Source of the DNA: CAYTLW01 sp964438735
GTDB taxonomy: Bacteria > Myxococcota_A > UBA9042
NCBI GenBank assembly: GCA_964438735.1
Contig: CAYTLW010000012.1
Coordinates: 1-64,000 of the forward strand
Direction of reading: 5' to 3'
Length of the DNA stretch: 64,000 nt
The notes below the pieces were generated by a model. It was not told the DNA's origin and did not search any database. It was given only the letters and a program-made list of their open reading frames with translations. Positions 34,601 through 43,285 of this stretch are shown here, piece after piece (positions within the stretch are counted from its first letter, which is position 1; each line of letters opens with the position of its first letter). Both the position numbers and the translations under genes were made by a program.

Positions 34601-36628
34601 CTACAGTGGCTCGCCAGAACTGAGCGTCTCCCGAGCGACCAGGACCGCTTCCAACGGTCCGTCTGAGTGGAATTGTGGCAGTACCCGCGCGTGCAGGGTG
34701 CGTTGACCGCGGTCCAGCAGCACGCTGCCCCGGATGAGCACGCGATGGTCGTGCACCTGCCCCTCTTCGTCGGGCCAGCTGGCCTGGATGGCGGTCATGT
34801 CGCCGACGCCCACGTACAACGCCGCCGGCGCCGGAGCGTAGAGGTCGATGGTCAGCAGTTGACCAGTCTCCGGGGCGCCAGGGCCGCGTAGCTTCAGCAC
34901 CGGCTGCAGGCCCGATGGCGGAGGCGCTTGCGGGAGGCGATAGACCACATCGCTACCGAATCGGCGCGACTCACAATCGGAAAAGGCCGCCTGGATGGCC
35001 TTGAGTGCGCCGCCAGACAGCGCGTGCTCATGCACCAGGACATGGCCCACGTCCAGGGCCCGCAGGTAGCGTCTTCCGCGGCCGCCCGGGTCGCTCTTCA
35101 TGGCCTCGACCACCTGCCAGAACGGCTCGGGGAAGTGGCCCGAGTACCCATTGACCACGCCGTGACCATGGCGGCGGGCGCGGCGCATGGCACGCGCCTC
35201 TGGGAGCAGTCCGATGGTGGTCGGCCAGGCGGTCGCCGGCAGGTCGAGCAGCGGCCGCTGTTGCGGTTGCGTGGCGAGCCAGTCGAGCACCTCATCGTGA
35301 TCGGCGACGCCAGCTTTCACGTCTGCCGTGGCGACAGGCAGGCACCACATCTCGGCGGCCACGAGCAGCGCGGTGACCACCAGCATCGGCCGGCGGATGC
35401 GAGGCCATCTGCTGCCCAACCAGGCCAGCGCCGCCGCCCCCAGCACGGCGAGCGCGAAGCTGGCGAAGAAGAGCGACCGCGAGGGCACCCGCAGCTGGTC
35501 CAGACCGGGCAGGGCGGCGCTCAGCGTGGGCCACAGGGGCACACCGCCGAGGCTCCTGCCGGGCGCCAGGCTCACGCCCAGAGCCAGGGCGAATAACAGG
35601 GCCAGCGCCAGGGCCAGGCGACCCCGTCCAGCGAAGAGTCGTGTCGGTCGAAGTCGAGCGACCAGCAGGGCCAGCACGAGCACGCCAGCGAACACCACGC
35701 CCACATCCATGGACCAGGGGCCGGGATCGTGACCAGCCGCGACGACTGGGGGCCACAGCCAGTGTCCCACGGGCGGCCGCACCAGGGCCTCCAGATGGGG
35801 CACTCCGAGCGCGGTTTCCGGTTGGCGTGACATGCCCATCTGCGCGAGCCGTTCCCGCCACGCCAGCGCGGTCGGCAGGACCAGCGCGACACATACCGCC
35901 GCAGCCGCCAACATCTCCAGGGCCTGGTTCCGACCCAGTCTTCGCCAGGGCAGGGCGACCAGCCCGATGGGGACCAGAAACAGCGCCAACAGCACCACGT
36001 ATTGGGCACAAGTCGCCCAGGTCAGCACCACGCCAGCGGCCGCCAGCCAGACCAGCCGGCGACGGTAGCCAAAGGACAGCGCCAGCAGCGCCCAGACCGA
36101 CAGCAGCGGCGGGCCCAACGCCACCAGGTGCAACGCGCCGACGCGCTGGCTCACAAAGGCGCCGGCGGTGAGCCAGGCGGCGGCGATGAAGGCCGCGCTC
36201 CGATCCTCGGTCATCAAACGAGCGCCCAACCATGCGGCCAGCCCGCCACCGACCAGCCAAAGCAGCACCAGCAGGTTGTAGGCGGCGACGCTGCCCAGGC
36301 CAACCGCCTGCAGCGCGGCGTGGAGCAGGCCAGCCAGGGGCTGCATCTCCGACCAGGCGAAGGTGTTGGCATGGGGCGCGAAGATGCCCAGGTCCCACCA
36401 GCCGGTCTCACGTGCCAGCCAGCGACCTGGATGCTCCACCACCGTGAGGTTGAAGAGCGCCAGCGTCTCGGCTTCACCGCCCGCCGGGATGTGTTCGCTG
36501 AAGTGGGCCGGCAACGGCCAGGTGAAGACCAGGGCCACCGCGGTGCAGCACAGCGCGGCGAGCGCCAGCTCACGCGCACCTGGCAGGGGAGTGCGCTCTC
36601 CTGGACCTGGCTGTTGCGTCGCGGCCAT
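34601..36628 (-). CDS. Polytopic membrane protein, GT-C/YfhO-like
   Basis: A protein of about 675 residues with roughly 11-12 transmembrane helices over the first 430 residues and a soluble C-terminal part. The architecture (large first loop with FTWPLPAHFSEHIP..GDxE-like GGEAETLALFN, many TM helices, extracytoplasmic tail) resembles GT-C or YfhO-type membrane glycosyltransferases that use lipid-linked sugars. The diagnostic DxD/ExD motif is not certain. ATG 36628 has GGAG close upstream; TTG 36682 would add 18 residues. It is convergent with the P-domain operon. Confidence 0.6.
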   Translation of the reverse strand: MAATQQPGPGERTPLPGARELALAALCCTAVALVFTWPLPAHFSEHIPAGGEAETLALFNLTVVEHPGRWLARETGWWDLGIFAPHANTFAWSEMQPLAGLLHAALQAVGLGSVAAYNLLVLLWLVGGGLAAWLGARLMTEDRSAAFIAAAWLTAGAFVSQRVGALHLVALGPPLLSVWALLALSFGYRRRLVWLAAAGVVLTWATCAQYVVLLALFLVPIGLVALPWRRLGRNQALEMLAAAAVCVALVLPTALAWRERLAQMGMSRQPETALGVPHLEALVRPPVGHWLWPPVVAAGHDPGPWSMDVGVVFAGVLVLALLVARLRPTRLFAGRGRLALALALLFALALGVSLAPGRSLGGVPLWPTLSAALPGLDQLRVPSRSLFFASFALAVLGAAALAWLGSRWPRIRRPMLVVTALLVAAEMWCLPVATADVKAGVADHDEVLDWLATQPQQRPLLDLPATAWPTTIGLLPEARAMRRARRHGHGVVNGYSGHFPEPFWQVVEAMKSDPGGRGRRYLRALDVGHVLVHEHALSGGALKAIQAAFSDCESRRFGSDVVYRLPQAPPPSGLQPVLKLRGPGAPETGQLLTIDLYAPAPAALYVGVGDMTAIQASWPDEEGQVHDHRVLIRGSVLLDRGQRTLHARVLPQFHSDGPLEAVLVARETLSSGEPL

Positions 36629-36803
36629 CGGGCTCCGGGTGGGTCCAGCGGTCAACGGGGTGTTCCAATGCCCGTTGGCCAACGTCTTGCTCTACCACTC
36701 CAGGCCGCTGACGCGCCACTGCCGCGCCGGTGCATCCTCAGAAATGGTCTCGATTCTGCGTTGACGCTGCGACGGCCGGCTGCCCGGACGCGAACGTCGG
36801 CAT

Positions 36804-37940
36804 GTGCTGAAGCTCGCCGCGCAGGCGTCCTCGTGGTACGCGAACTCGGCCTACTTCCGGGGCGATCCGCTGCCCTGGCTGCCTGCGGGCCTGACCTCCG
36901 CCAACCTCGCCGAGCGCGCACGCGACCGAAGCATCGCTGGCACGGCCTACGTCAACCTGGCCGCGATATTCGGCAATCTCCACATGCGTCGGGTGGAGGC
37001 AACATACCTGGCGCTGGCCTCCGAGTCGCCTGAACCGCGCGTGCGCATCCTGCACGACTGGGCGATCGCGGTGAACGACATCATCCACTGCGATTGGGAG
37101 CACGCCCGCGCGACCGTCGACCGGGGAATCGCGCTGGCTCGCAACGTCAGCGACTACTGGGCGCTCGCCAATGGCCTGGCGATCAAGGGCCTGGTGCACT
37201 ACTACAGCGGCCCGGTGCCCGACAGCCTGCCGCATTTCGACGAGTTGATGCGCATGACGCGGGAGCGCAGCAACCATGAGCAGCAGGGCTACGGCATGAT
37301 TCTGTCCGTGCCTCCCCTGATGTCGCAGGGGCGCCTGGACGACGCCGACGCGCTGCTGGAGGACGGGTATCGGCTGTTGGACCGCTTCGACTATTTCAGT
37401 CGCGTCGCGTTCTTCGCCACTCGCGCAGGCCTTCGATTGCGGCAGCGTCGGCTCGAAGAGGCGGTGTCCGACGCCGTCGAAGCGATGCGCCTGTTCGCCG
37501 CCAAGCCGCTGATGATGTTCCTGTATGGCGCGCCTTTCGCGATGGTCGCCGAGGTACTGCTGGCCGCGGACGCCACCGGCGAGGACGTCGGTGCGCACAG
37601 CCGCAGCGCGATCTCCGAGCAACTGGCCAACGCGCTCGGCAAGTTCGGCCAGGGAGCATTCCTGTTCAACTTCTTCCGGCCACGCAGCCTGATGAGCCGC
37701 GGCACCGCCCAGTGGCAGCGCGGTCGGAGCGCAAGGGGCCGTAGATCATGGGACAAGGCGCTGGCGACCGCCGAGCGCCTGGACATGCCCTGGGATCAGG
37801 CCCGAGTGCACCTCGAGATCGCTCGCCACCTCCCCGCCGACAACCCTGAGCGCAAAAGCCACATGGAGAAAGCGCAGGCGCTGCTGGGGCCGATGGCCGG
37901 CAGCGGCGACGTCGAGTTCCTGGTACCGCCGTCCGTGTAG
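36804..37940 (+). pseudogene. Probable remnant: TPR-like C-terminal half of a cyclase/AAA-type regulator
   Basis: An open frame of 378 codons of repeated helical pairs (TPR-like; LAERARDRSIAGTAYVNLAAIF, ANGLAIKGLVHYYSG, LEDGYRLLDRF). It resembles the C-terminal repeat region of large multidomain proteins carrying a nucleotide-cyclase or kinase domain plus an AAA ATPase. The N-terminal catalytic and ATPase parts are missing: the 120 bp upstream contain neither. The only start is a GTG without a good ribosome-binding site. I read it as a 5'-truncated gene fragment. A stand-alone TPR protein is the alternative. Confidence 0.5.
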
Positions 37941-38047
37941 AGCACTTCTTGGCAGCGGACGACTTCCAGGTAGCGCGCTTTTGATTGACGCCCCAAGCCG
38001 ACGATTGCTAGCGTTCCGCACCCCGTTCGACCGCCTATGGAGGGGCC

Positions 38048-38626
38048 GTGTTTCATGCCGCTCTGACCCCGGCCAACAGCCGACCCGCCGCCACAAGCCT
38101 CGCGCTGTGCATCGCTTTGCTGTTCGCCGCCTGCACCGAACAGCCTACGACATCGAGCACGGCGCCTGCACCGCCCCCACCGCCACAGCCCACGACCCCA
38201 ACCGGTCCCAACATCGCCTCCGCCGACGACCACCGCGCCCTGGCCGCCTGGCCAGCCCCCGTCCTCCTGCCCTCCACCGCGAACCTCCGCCGCGCCGCCT
38301 TCCTGACCGCCGGCCCATCCTGGTACACCGCCGCCATCAACCGGCCCGGCCTCACCATCACCATCGAAGCCAACAACCGCGCCTTCGTACGACCGGAGAT
38401 CCAGGCTGAGATGGCCGCCGCGCCGCCCCGTTCCGCGCCGCGAATCGGCCGCAACGAGGGCATCGTGCAAGCAGACTTCGTCATCGACGGCGTCGCCTGG
38501 GCCATCGGGGTCGAGTGCCATGACCACCACGTCGACCCCCGCTGCACCGGTGAGGCGTTCGTCCGCCAGGTGATCGCCGAGTTGACGCCATGGTCCGTGC
38601 CCATCCTGCCGGGGGCGGCGCGATGA
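38048..38626 (+). CDS. Small lipoprotein of unknown function
   Basis: A 192-residue predicted lipoprotein with lipobox LLFAAC (Cys 29), a Pro/Thr-rich linker (about 30-55) and a globular domain with two late Cys (VECHDHHVDPRC). I do not recognise the family. GTG start with TGGAGGGG about 4 nt upstream. The stop overlaps the start of the M23/thrombospondin-repeat gene (ATGA), so the two are co-translated and may act together at the envelope. Confidence 0.65.
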   Translation: MFHAALTPANSRPAATSLALCIALLFAACTEQPTTSSTAPAPPPPPQPTTPTGPNIASADDHRALAAWPAPVLLPSTANLRRAAFLTAGPSWYTAAINRPGLTITIEANNRAFVRPEIQAEMAAAPPRSAPRIGRNEGIVQADFVIDGVAWAIGVECHDHHVDPRCTGEAFVRQVIAELTPWSVPILPGAAR

Positions 38627-40434
38627 TGACGGCACACACGTCCATTCGGACCATCCTGCGCGGCCTGCCTGCCTCGCTGCTGATGGCCGGCCTGTTGTTG
38701 CCGCTGGTCGTCACGGCTGCCCCATTCACCTACAAACCCGCCGGCGACCTCAAGTCGGGTAGCGGCACTGGCCTGAAGACCTCCAAGAACTACATGCCGG
38801 GTATTCGCTTCCCCATCGAGAAGGCGCCTGCCTACCTGAACTCCCAGGTCTACATGCCCGGCGGAATGCACGGCGGCGGCGGCGGGCAGTGCTCCGGCGT
38901 GAACTACGCCTACCCGTGGCGCGACAACTACTGCGAAAAGCGCTCCTGGAAGATGCCGCTCTGCCCGGCGGGCAAAGGGCACCAGGGCCAGGACATGCGG
39001 CCTGCCAGCTGCAAGGACAACACCTGGTGGTGCGTCGCCGCCGAGGCCGGCACCATCACGTCCATCGGCAGCTACACGGTCTATCTCAAGGGTGTCAGCG
39101 GCACGACCCATCGCTACCTGCACATGCAGATGAGCGCCCTGGCCATCAAGAAGGGCCAGAAGGTAAGCAAGGGCCAGAAGCTGGGCCGGGTCTCCAACGA
39201 CTTTGGCGGCACGTCGACGACCATCCACCTGCACTACGACGTGCAGCAATACGTCTCTGGCGTGGGCACTGTCTTTGTATCTCCCTACAACGCGTTGGTG
39301 GCGGCCTACAAGACCCTTATCGGGCAGGGCAGCAGCTGCAACGCCTCGGCCTGCGCGGCCAAGTCCAAGTGCGGCAGCTGGGGCAAATGCGGCGGCTTCT
39401 CGTCGGCCTGCGACGAGACCGGCACCCGCAAGCGGACCTGCACCAAGTGGGCCTGCGCCGGCGGCAAGTGCGTCTCGTCGACCACAAGCGAGAGCCAGGG
39501 CTGCAAGATCGACACCGACGGCAAGGTGGTGCAGGGCTGGTCGGCGTGGGGTTCCTGCGGCGGCTTCTCCGGTCCCTGCGATGGCAGCGGCACCCACAAG
39601 CGCAGTCGGGTCGTCTGCAAGGCTGGCAAAGCGAGCCCCGAGACGGCCAAGAAGGCCTGCACGGTGCCCACCGACGGCAAGGTGGTACAAGGCTGGTCGG
39701 CCTGGAGCGCCTGCACCGGTTCGGGTGGGTCCTGCGATAGCACAGGTCAGAAGAGCCGCAGCCGGAGCGTCTGCAAAGGAGGCAAGGCGGTCAAGGAGAG
39801 CGCCAAACAGGCGTGCTCGGTCAACTCCGATGGCAAGGTCGTGCAGCCCTGGGGGGCCTGGTCCGCCTGCGTCGGCATCGACGGCCCCTGCGACCTGAAC
39901 GGTCAGCAATCCCGCAGCCAGGTCGTCTGCGCGAGCGGTGAACCAAACAAACAGACCGACCTGCAGCCCTGTGCCCGCACGACGGAGGGCGTGGTCGTGG
40001 AGGACTGGGGCCCATGGGGGCCGTGCCTGGTCGGCGCCGATGGCTGCAACGGTCAGCAGGCACGCAAGCGGGTGGTCTGCCAGGGTGGTGCGGCGAAGCA
40101 TACGGTCGAGAAGAAGGCGTGCACTGGCGCATGCGGTGGCAACCCGCCGGCGGATACGGCGTCCGGTTCGGATGATGCCCAGGGCCAGGGAGTCGCTGAT
40201 GGCCAGGGCGATGGCGTCACGCCGCCCCTGACCGATGGCGTGGTCGGCGATGGCGCCGGCGGCGGAGGGGCAGCGGTGCATCAGCTGGGCGCGGCGCCGT
40301 CGAGCGGTTGCAGTGGTGGCGGCCGCAGCGGAACACCGCTAGGGATCGCGTTGCTACTGGCGGTGCTTGTGATGCTGGGGTTGCGCAGGCGGCGGGATGT
40401 TTCTGTCGTGGCCGGTCGAAGCGAGTGGCTGTAG
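38623..40434 (+). CDS. M23 metallopeptidase with five thrombospondin-like repeats and MYXO-CTERM-type tail
   Basis: A secreted protein of about 603 residues. After a signal peptide (about 1-33) comes a LytM/M23 zinc-peptidase domain (about 85-225) with HQGQD (His 120, Asp 124) and HLHYD (His 202/204), so the active site looks intact. Five Cys-rich repeats follow (about 235-525), four starting W(S/G)xW(S/G)xC and ending in RxRxxC, close to the TSP1 pattern. The end is a Gly/Asp linker, then GCSGGG, a hydrophobic helix and RRRR, as in MYXO-CTERM surface-sorting tails. It probably cuts peptidoglycan or protein at the cell surface while the repeats bind a matrix. It is coupled to the upstream lipoprotein (ATGA). 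Confidence 0.85.
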   Translation: MMTAHTSIRTILRGLPASLLMAGLLLPLVVTAAPFTYKPAGDLKSGSGTGLKTSKNYMPGIRFPIEKAPAYLNSQVYMPGGMHGGGGGQCSGVNYAYPWRDNYCEKRSWKMPLCPAGKGHQGQDMRPASCKDNTWWCVAAEAGTITSIGSYTVYLKGVSGTTHRYLHMQMSALAIKKGQKVSKGQKLGRVSNDFGGTSTTIHLHYDVQQYVSGVGTVFVSPYNALVAAYKTLIGQGSSCNASACAAKSKCGSWGKCGGFSSACDETGTRKRTCTKWACAGGKCVSSTTSESQGCKIDTDGKVVQGWSAWGSCGGFSGPCDGSGTHKRSRVVCKAGKASPETAKKACTVPTDGKVVQGWSAWSACTGSGGSCDSTGQKSRSRSVCKGGKAVKESAKQACSVNSDGKVVQPWGAWSACVGIDGPCDLNGQQSRSQVVCASGEPNKQTDLQPCARTTEGVVVEDWGPWGPCLVGADGCNGQQARKRVVCQGGAAKHTVEKKACTGACGGNPPADTASGSDDAQGQGVADGQGDGVTPPLTDGVVGDGAGGGGAAVHQLGAAPSSGCSGGGRSGTPLGIALLLAVLVMLGLRRRRDVSVVAGRSEWL

Positions 40435-40466
40435 CGCGAACAACGCTGCGATTTGGCCCCCGCGCT

Positions 40467-40492
40467 GCAAAAACACGCATGCGTGGTTTTGC
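40467..40492. terminator. Bidirectional terminator between convergent genes
   Basis: A near-perfect palindrome, GCAAAAACACGC-AT-GCGTGGTTTTGC (one mismatch), lies between the convergent M23 and dioxygenase genes. The A-rich left and T-rich right arm ends fit a terminator usable from both sides. Confidence 0.6.
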
Positions 40493-40548
40493 TTAAGTGT
40501 CCGTTTATTATGGGTTTGTGCTGAATTGTCCGGGAGACGACTGCACAA

Positions 40549-41529
40549 TCAGACTCCAAGGACAATACTGAACTGCCCTTTATGCTGCTTCTTTCCACCC
40601 ACGCTGGTGGTCGACAGGGCGATGATGAGCGAAGGCTCATCGGATGCGCAGCTATCGCAGGAGTCATTGGGCGACAGGTAGGCATCGCCGGCGAAGTACA
40701 GCTGACTCGTCAACTCGGCGCCCTGCTTGCTGCGCACTTTGAAGTGGATGTGCTTGGGACGATAGCCGCCCGAGTCCAGGTAGGCGCCGGGCAGGATGGT
40801 GTCGAAGGCGAAGCGGCCGTTGCAGTCGGCCGTCAGGGTGGCGCGTAGGGGCGTGGTGTGGCTCAGGTCGCGGTATTGGCCCTTGGCGTCAGCATGCCAG
40901 ATGTCGATCTCCACGCCGGCGTCGGCTTGTTTGCAGCCCGACAGCAGCACGCGTCCGGAGATGTGCAGGCGCTCGCCGGGCTCCGAGGGTCCGGCCAGCA
41001 CGGTGGTCTTGGCGGAGCCGGCTTCGTAGAAGGGGCCCTCCATGTCGCTGGCAGTGGCCGTGCAGTGGGCGGGTACGTCGCCCTGTCCGGGCACGACCTT
41101 CTCGCCGCAGGTGATGCCGGCGTCCTGGCCGCCAGCATCCAGGCCACCAGCGTCCACGGACCCGGCGCTGTCCGCGTCCATGCCTGAGGCGTCCGATTCA
41201 ATGGCCGCGTCGCCAGGAGAGCCGGCGTCCTGGCCGCCACCGTCCAGAGGCCCGGTTGCGTCCGCCCGTGCGGCGACGTCGTGGGCCGACCCCGCGTCCG
41301 CTGCGCTCTGGTCCGCCCCGGCGCCGTCCGGGTCAACGGTTCCCGGCGAGTCCGACACCGATGCAGCCGCGCAGCCCAACTCTGGCAGCGCCACCCCAGC
41401 CAGAGCGACGGGCAGCAGCCCCATCTGGCCCAGAAAGGCACGGCGGTCCACAAGCATGGCCTGGACGTTCGGCCGGTCCTGTTGGAGGTCCAGGCCGTCT
41501 GGTCGGTCCTTGTGGAGCTTCGGGGACAT
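40549..41529 (-). CDS. Exported intradiol ring-cleavage dioxygenase-like protein
   Basis: About 326 residues. The N-terminus has a twin-arginine-type signal (DRRAFLGQMG, then a hydrophobic stretch ending ELGCA, also a possible lipobox), a long Asp/Ala/Gly-rich linker and an intradiol dioxygenase domain (about 190-326). Candidate Fe(III) ligands are Tyr in GPFYEAGS or GQYRDL and the two His of RPKHIHFKV. Such enzymes split catechols between the hydroxyls; exported versions act on aromatic or lignin-related compounds outside the cytoplasm. The linker composition matches other surface proteins here. ATG 41529 is chosen; an upstream in-frame extension lacks signal features. Confidence 0.82.
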   Translation of the reverse strand: MSPKLHKDRPDGLDLQQDRPNVQAMLVDRRAFLGQMGLLPVALAGVALPELGCAAASVSDSPGTVDPDGAGADQSAADAGSAHDVAARADATGPLDGGGQDAGSPGDAAIESDASGMDADSAGSVDAGGLDAGGQDAGITCGEKVVPGQGDVPAHCTATASDMEGPFYEAGSAKTTVLAGPSEPGERLHISGRVLLSGCKQADAGVEIDIWHADAKGQYRDLSHTTPLRATLTADCNGRFAFDTILPGAYLDSGGYRPKHIHFKVRSKQGAELTSQLYFAGDAYLSPNDSCDSCASDEPSLIIALSTTSVGGKKQHKGQFSIVLGV

Positions 41530-41547
41530 CACGTAGCCTGGGTGAGA

Positions 41548-41562
41548 GCGTCTTGTAGACGC
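41548..41562. promoter_or_regulatory. Perfect 6-3-6 palindrome upstream of the dioxygenase gene
   Basis: GCGTCT-tgt-AGACGC begins 19 bp upstream of the dioxygenase start, in the divergent region shared with the DUF4143 ATPase gene. It could be a repressor site or a leader hairpin. Confidence 0.3.
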
Positions 41563-41701
41563 GCGCACAGGCTGGCGGAGAGATGCGGTCGCGCCAAGGT
41601 TGGCGTGGGGATATACTGAAGATGCAAGGGTTTTGGCGCAATTCCCGGATCTCGCAAGTTCCGTCATCCGACCGGCGACGGCGGGCAAGCACTATCTATT
41701 T

Positions 41702-41742
41702 ATACTTGAAGTTTCGTCTGTCACAGGCGATATTTCAAGTAT
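41702..41742 (+). promoter_or_regulatory. 9-bp inverted repeat overlapping the ATPase start codon
   Basis: ATACTTGAA (41702-41710) and TTCAAGTAT (41734-41742) are perfect inverted repeats, and the right arm runs into the ATG. The surrounding 60 bp are AT-rich compared with the rest of the window. This placement suits autorepression or a structure that hides the start codon. Confidence 0.45.
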
Positions 41743-42898
41743 GATTCCTCGATACCAACGTCTGCACGTAGAAGAACGGCTGCAGGACGCCCCGGTAGTC
41801 GCCATCCTCGGCGCGCGTCAGGTCGGCAAGACCACGCTCGCGCGACAGGTGGCGGCGGCCTGGCAGGAGCCAGTGCACTACTTCGACCTGGAGGACCCGG
41901 CAGACCGCGCCCGGCTTTCTGAACCCGGTCTGGCCCTTCGACCGCTGCGGGGGCTGGTTGTGTTGGACGAAATCCAGCGCCTGCCATCGCTCTTCGAATT
42001 GCTGCGTGTGCTGGCCGATCGCACCCAATCGCCAGCGCGTTTCATCGTGCTCGGCAGCGCTTCGCCAGACGTGGTGCGCGGGGTCAGCGAGAGTCTGGCC
42101 GGTCGGGCGGCATTCGTCTTCCTCGATGGTCTGGGGCTGGACGAGGTCGGGCCCGACCGACGCCAGGAACTCTGGCTCCGGGGCGGTTTCCCACGCAGCT
42201 TCCTCGCTGACAACGATGCGCAGAGCGAGCGCTGGCGGCTGGACTTCATTCGCACATTCCTCGAGCGCGACCTGCCGCAGCTCGAATTCCGTGTACCGCC
42301 CGTCACCGCGCGTCGCTTCTGGACCATGCTGGCCCACAACCACGGCCAGGTGCTCAACGCGTCGTCGATCGGACGATCGCTTGGCGTAGGCGACCATGCT
42401 GTGCGGCGTTACCTGGACATGCTCGCGGGCACCTTCATGGTGCGCGTCTTGCAGCCATGGCTGGAGAATGTCGCCAAGCGTCAGGTGAAGCGGCCCAAGG
42501 TCTACCTCGCCGACAGCGGGCTGTTGCACACGCTGCTGGGACTGGGCACAGCGACTGCCGTGGAGCGGCATCCGATCCTCGGCGCGTCATGGGAGGGCTT
42601 CGCCTTGCAACAGACGGTCCGCCGGCTCGGCGCACGACCGGAGAGCTGCTTCTTCTGGGCCACGCATGCCGGCGCTGAACTGGATCTGCTGGTGGTGCAG
42701 GGAGGCCAGCGGTTGGGATTCGAGTTCAAGCGAACCGAGACGCCACGACGGACGCGCTCCATGTATGCCGCGCGGCAGACGCTGGGACTGGATCGGCTCG
42801 ATGTGGTGCACGGCGGAGCGGAGACATTTCCGCTGGGCGAGGGCGTGCGGGCGCTGGCGATTGGGCGGTTGTTGGAGGACCTCACGGTCATCCGATAG
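41741..42898 (+). CDS. AAA+ ATPase with DUF4143 C-terminal domain
   Basis: A 385-residue ATP-binding protein: Walker A GARQVGKTT, Walker B LVVLDEIQ, sensor-like ARFIVLGSAS. A winged-helix region (about 190-260) and a DUF4143 domain follow, the latter with a PD-(D/E)XK-like core near the end (AELDLLV..GFEFKRTE). This is the standard architecture and length of the large DUF4143 family, whose cellular role is unclear and which is patchily distributed and often horizontally spread. The start MIPRYQ is the usual one for the family. No antitoxin-like partner is encoded beside it. Confidence 0.85.
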   Translation: MIPRYQRLHVEERLQDAPVVAILGARQVGKTTLARQVAAAWQEPVHYFDLEDPADRARLSEPGLALRPLRGLVVLDEIQRLPSLFELLRVLADRTQSPARFIVLGSASPDVVRGVSESLAGRAAFVFLDGLGLDEVGPDRRQELWLRGGFPRSFLADNDAQSERWRLDFIRTFLERDLPQLEFRVPPVTARRFWTMLAHNHGQVLNASSIGRSLGVGDHAVRRYLDMLAGTFMVRVLQPWLENVAKRQVKRPKVYLADSGLLHTLLGLGTATAVERHPILGASWEGFALQQTVRRLGARPESCFFWATHAGAELDLLVVQGGQRLGFEFKRTETPRRTRSMYAARQTLGLDRLDVVHGGAETFPLGEGVRALAIGRLLEDLTVIR

Positions 42899-43285
42899 GG
42901 CGCGCGCTCTCAACCATCACCAGTGGGAGCCACAGTCACCGGCTCCACCAGTCGCTGCCACAGTTGGCGGCCAGGTTCCCGGCGTCGATCACTTGTAGAG
43001 GTTTGAAAACCGGCTGCAATTCAATGTCATAGGTGTTCTGCAAGGCAACCTCCATGGGTGTCCGCCCGGGCGGCGGTCCCTGTCGATTTCACGGCCAATC
43101 CACTTCGTTTTCAAGTGTCCGGACAACGGCTGACATGACCTCCTGCGACCGTACCTCCGGCTCGTAGGAAGTGGCCTGTTCGGTAGCCGCTGGCCCGAAC
43201 CTTGCAACTTCAAACACCTGACGAGGCGAATCGCGCGGCGCCCTCCAACTTTGGGGCGCGCCAGGCGCGAAGAGGGGGGTGCGGC
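42899..43285. other. 387-bp intergenic stretch; one possible 39-codon minus-strand ORF
   Basis: No confident gene. On the minus strand a small open frame (42936-43055, ATG to TGA, 39 codons) has a balanced composition and a plausible C-terminal end. It lacks a clear ribosome-binding site and could be a decayed gene end. The upstream region of the next lipoprotein gene makes up the rest. The local GC content is lower than the window average. Confidence 0.3.

Noticed and set aside
42936..43055. 39-codon minus-strand ORF as a real small gene
   Set aside because: No clear ribosome-binding site and no recognised family; kept only as a note in the intergenic entry.
40493..43117. Shared AAGTGTCCG words near 40.5 and 43.1 kb as ends of a mobile element
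   Set aside because: Only nine bases match, no transposase lies between them, and no target duplication was found.
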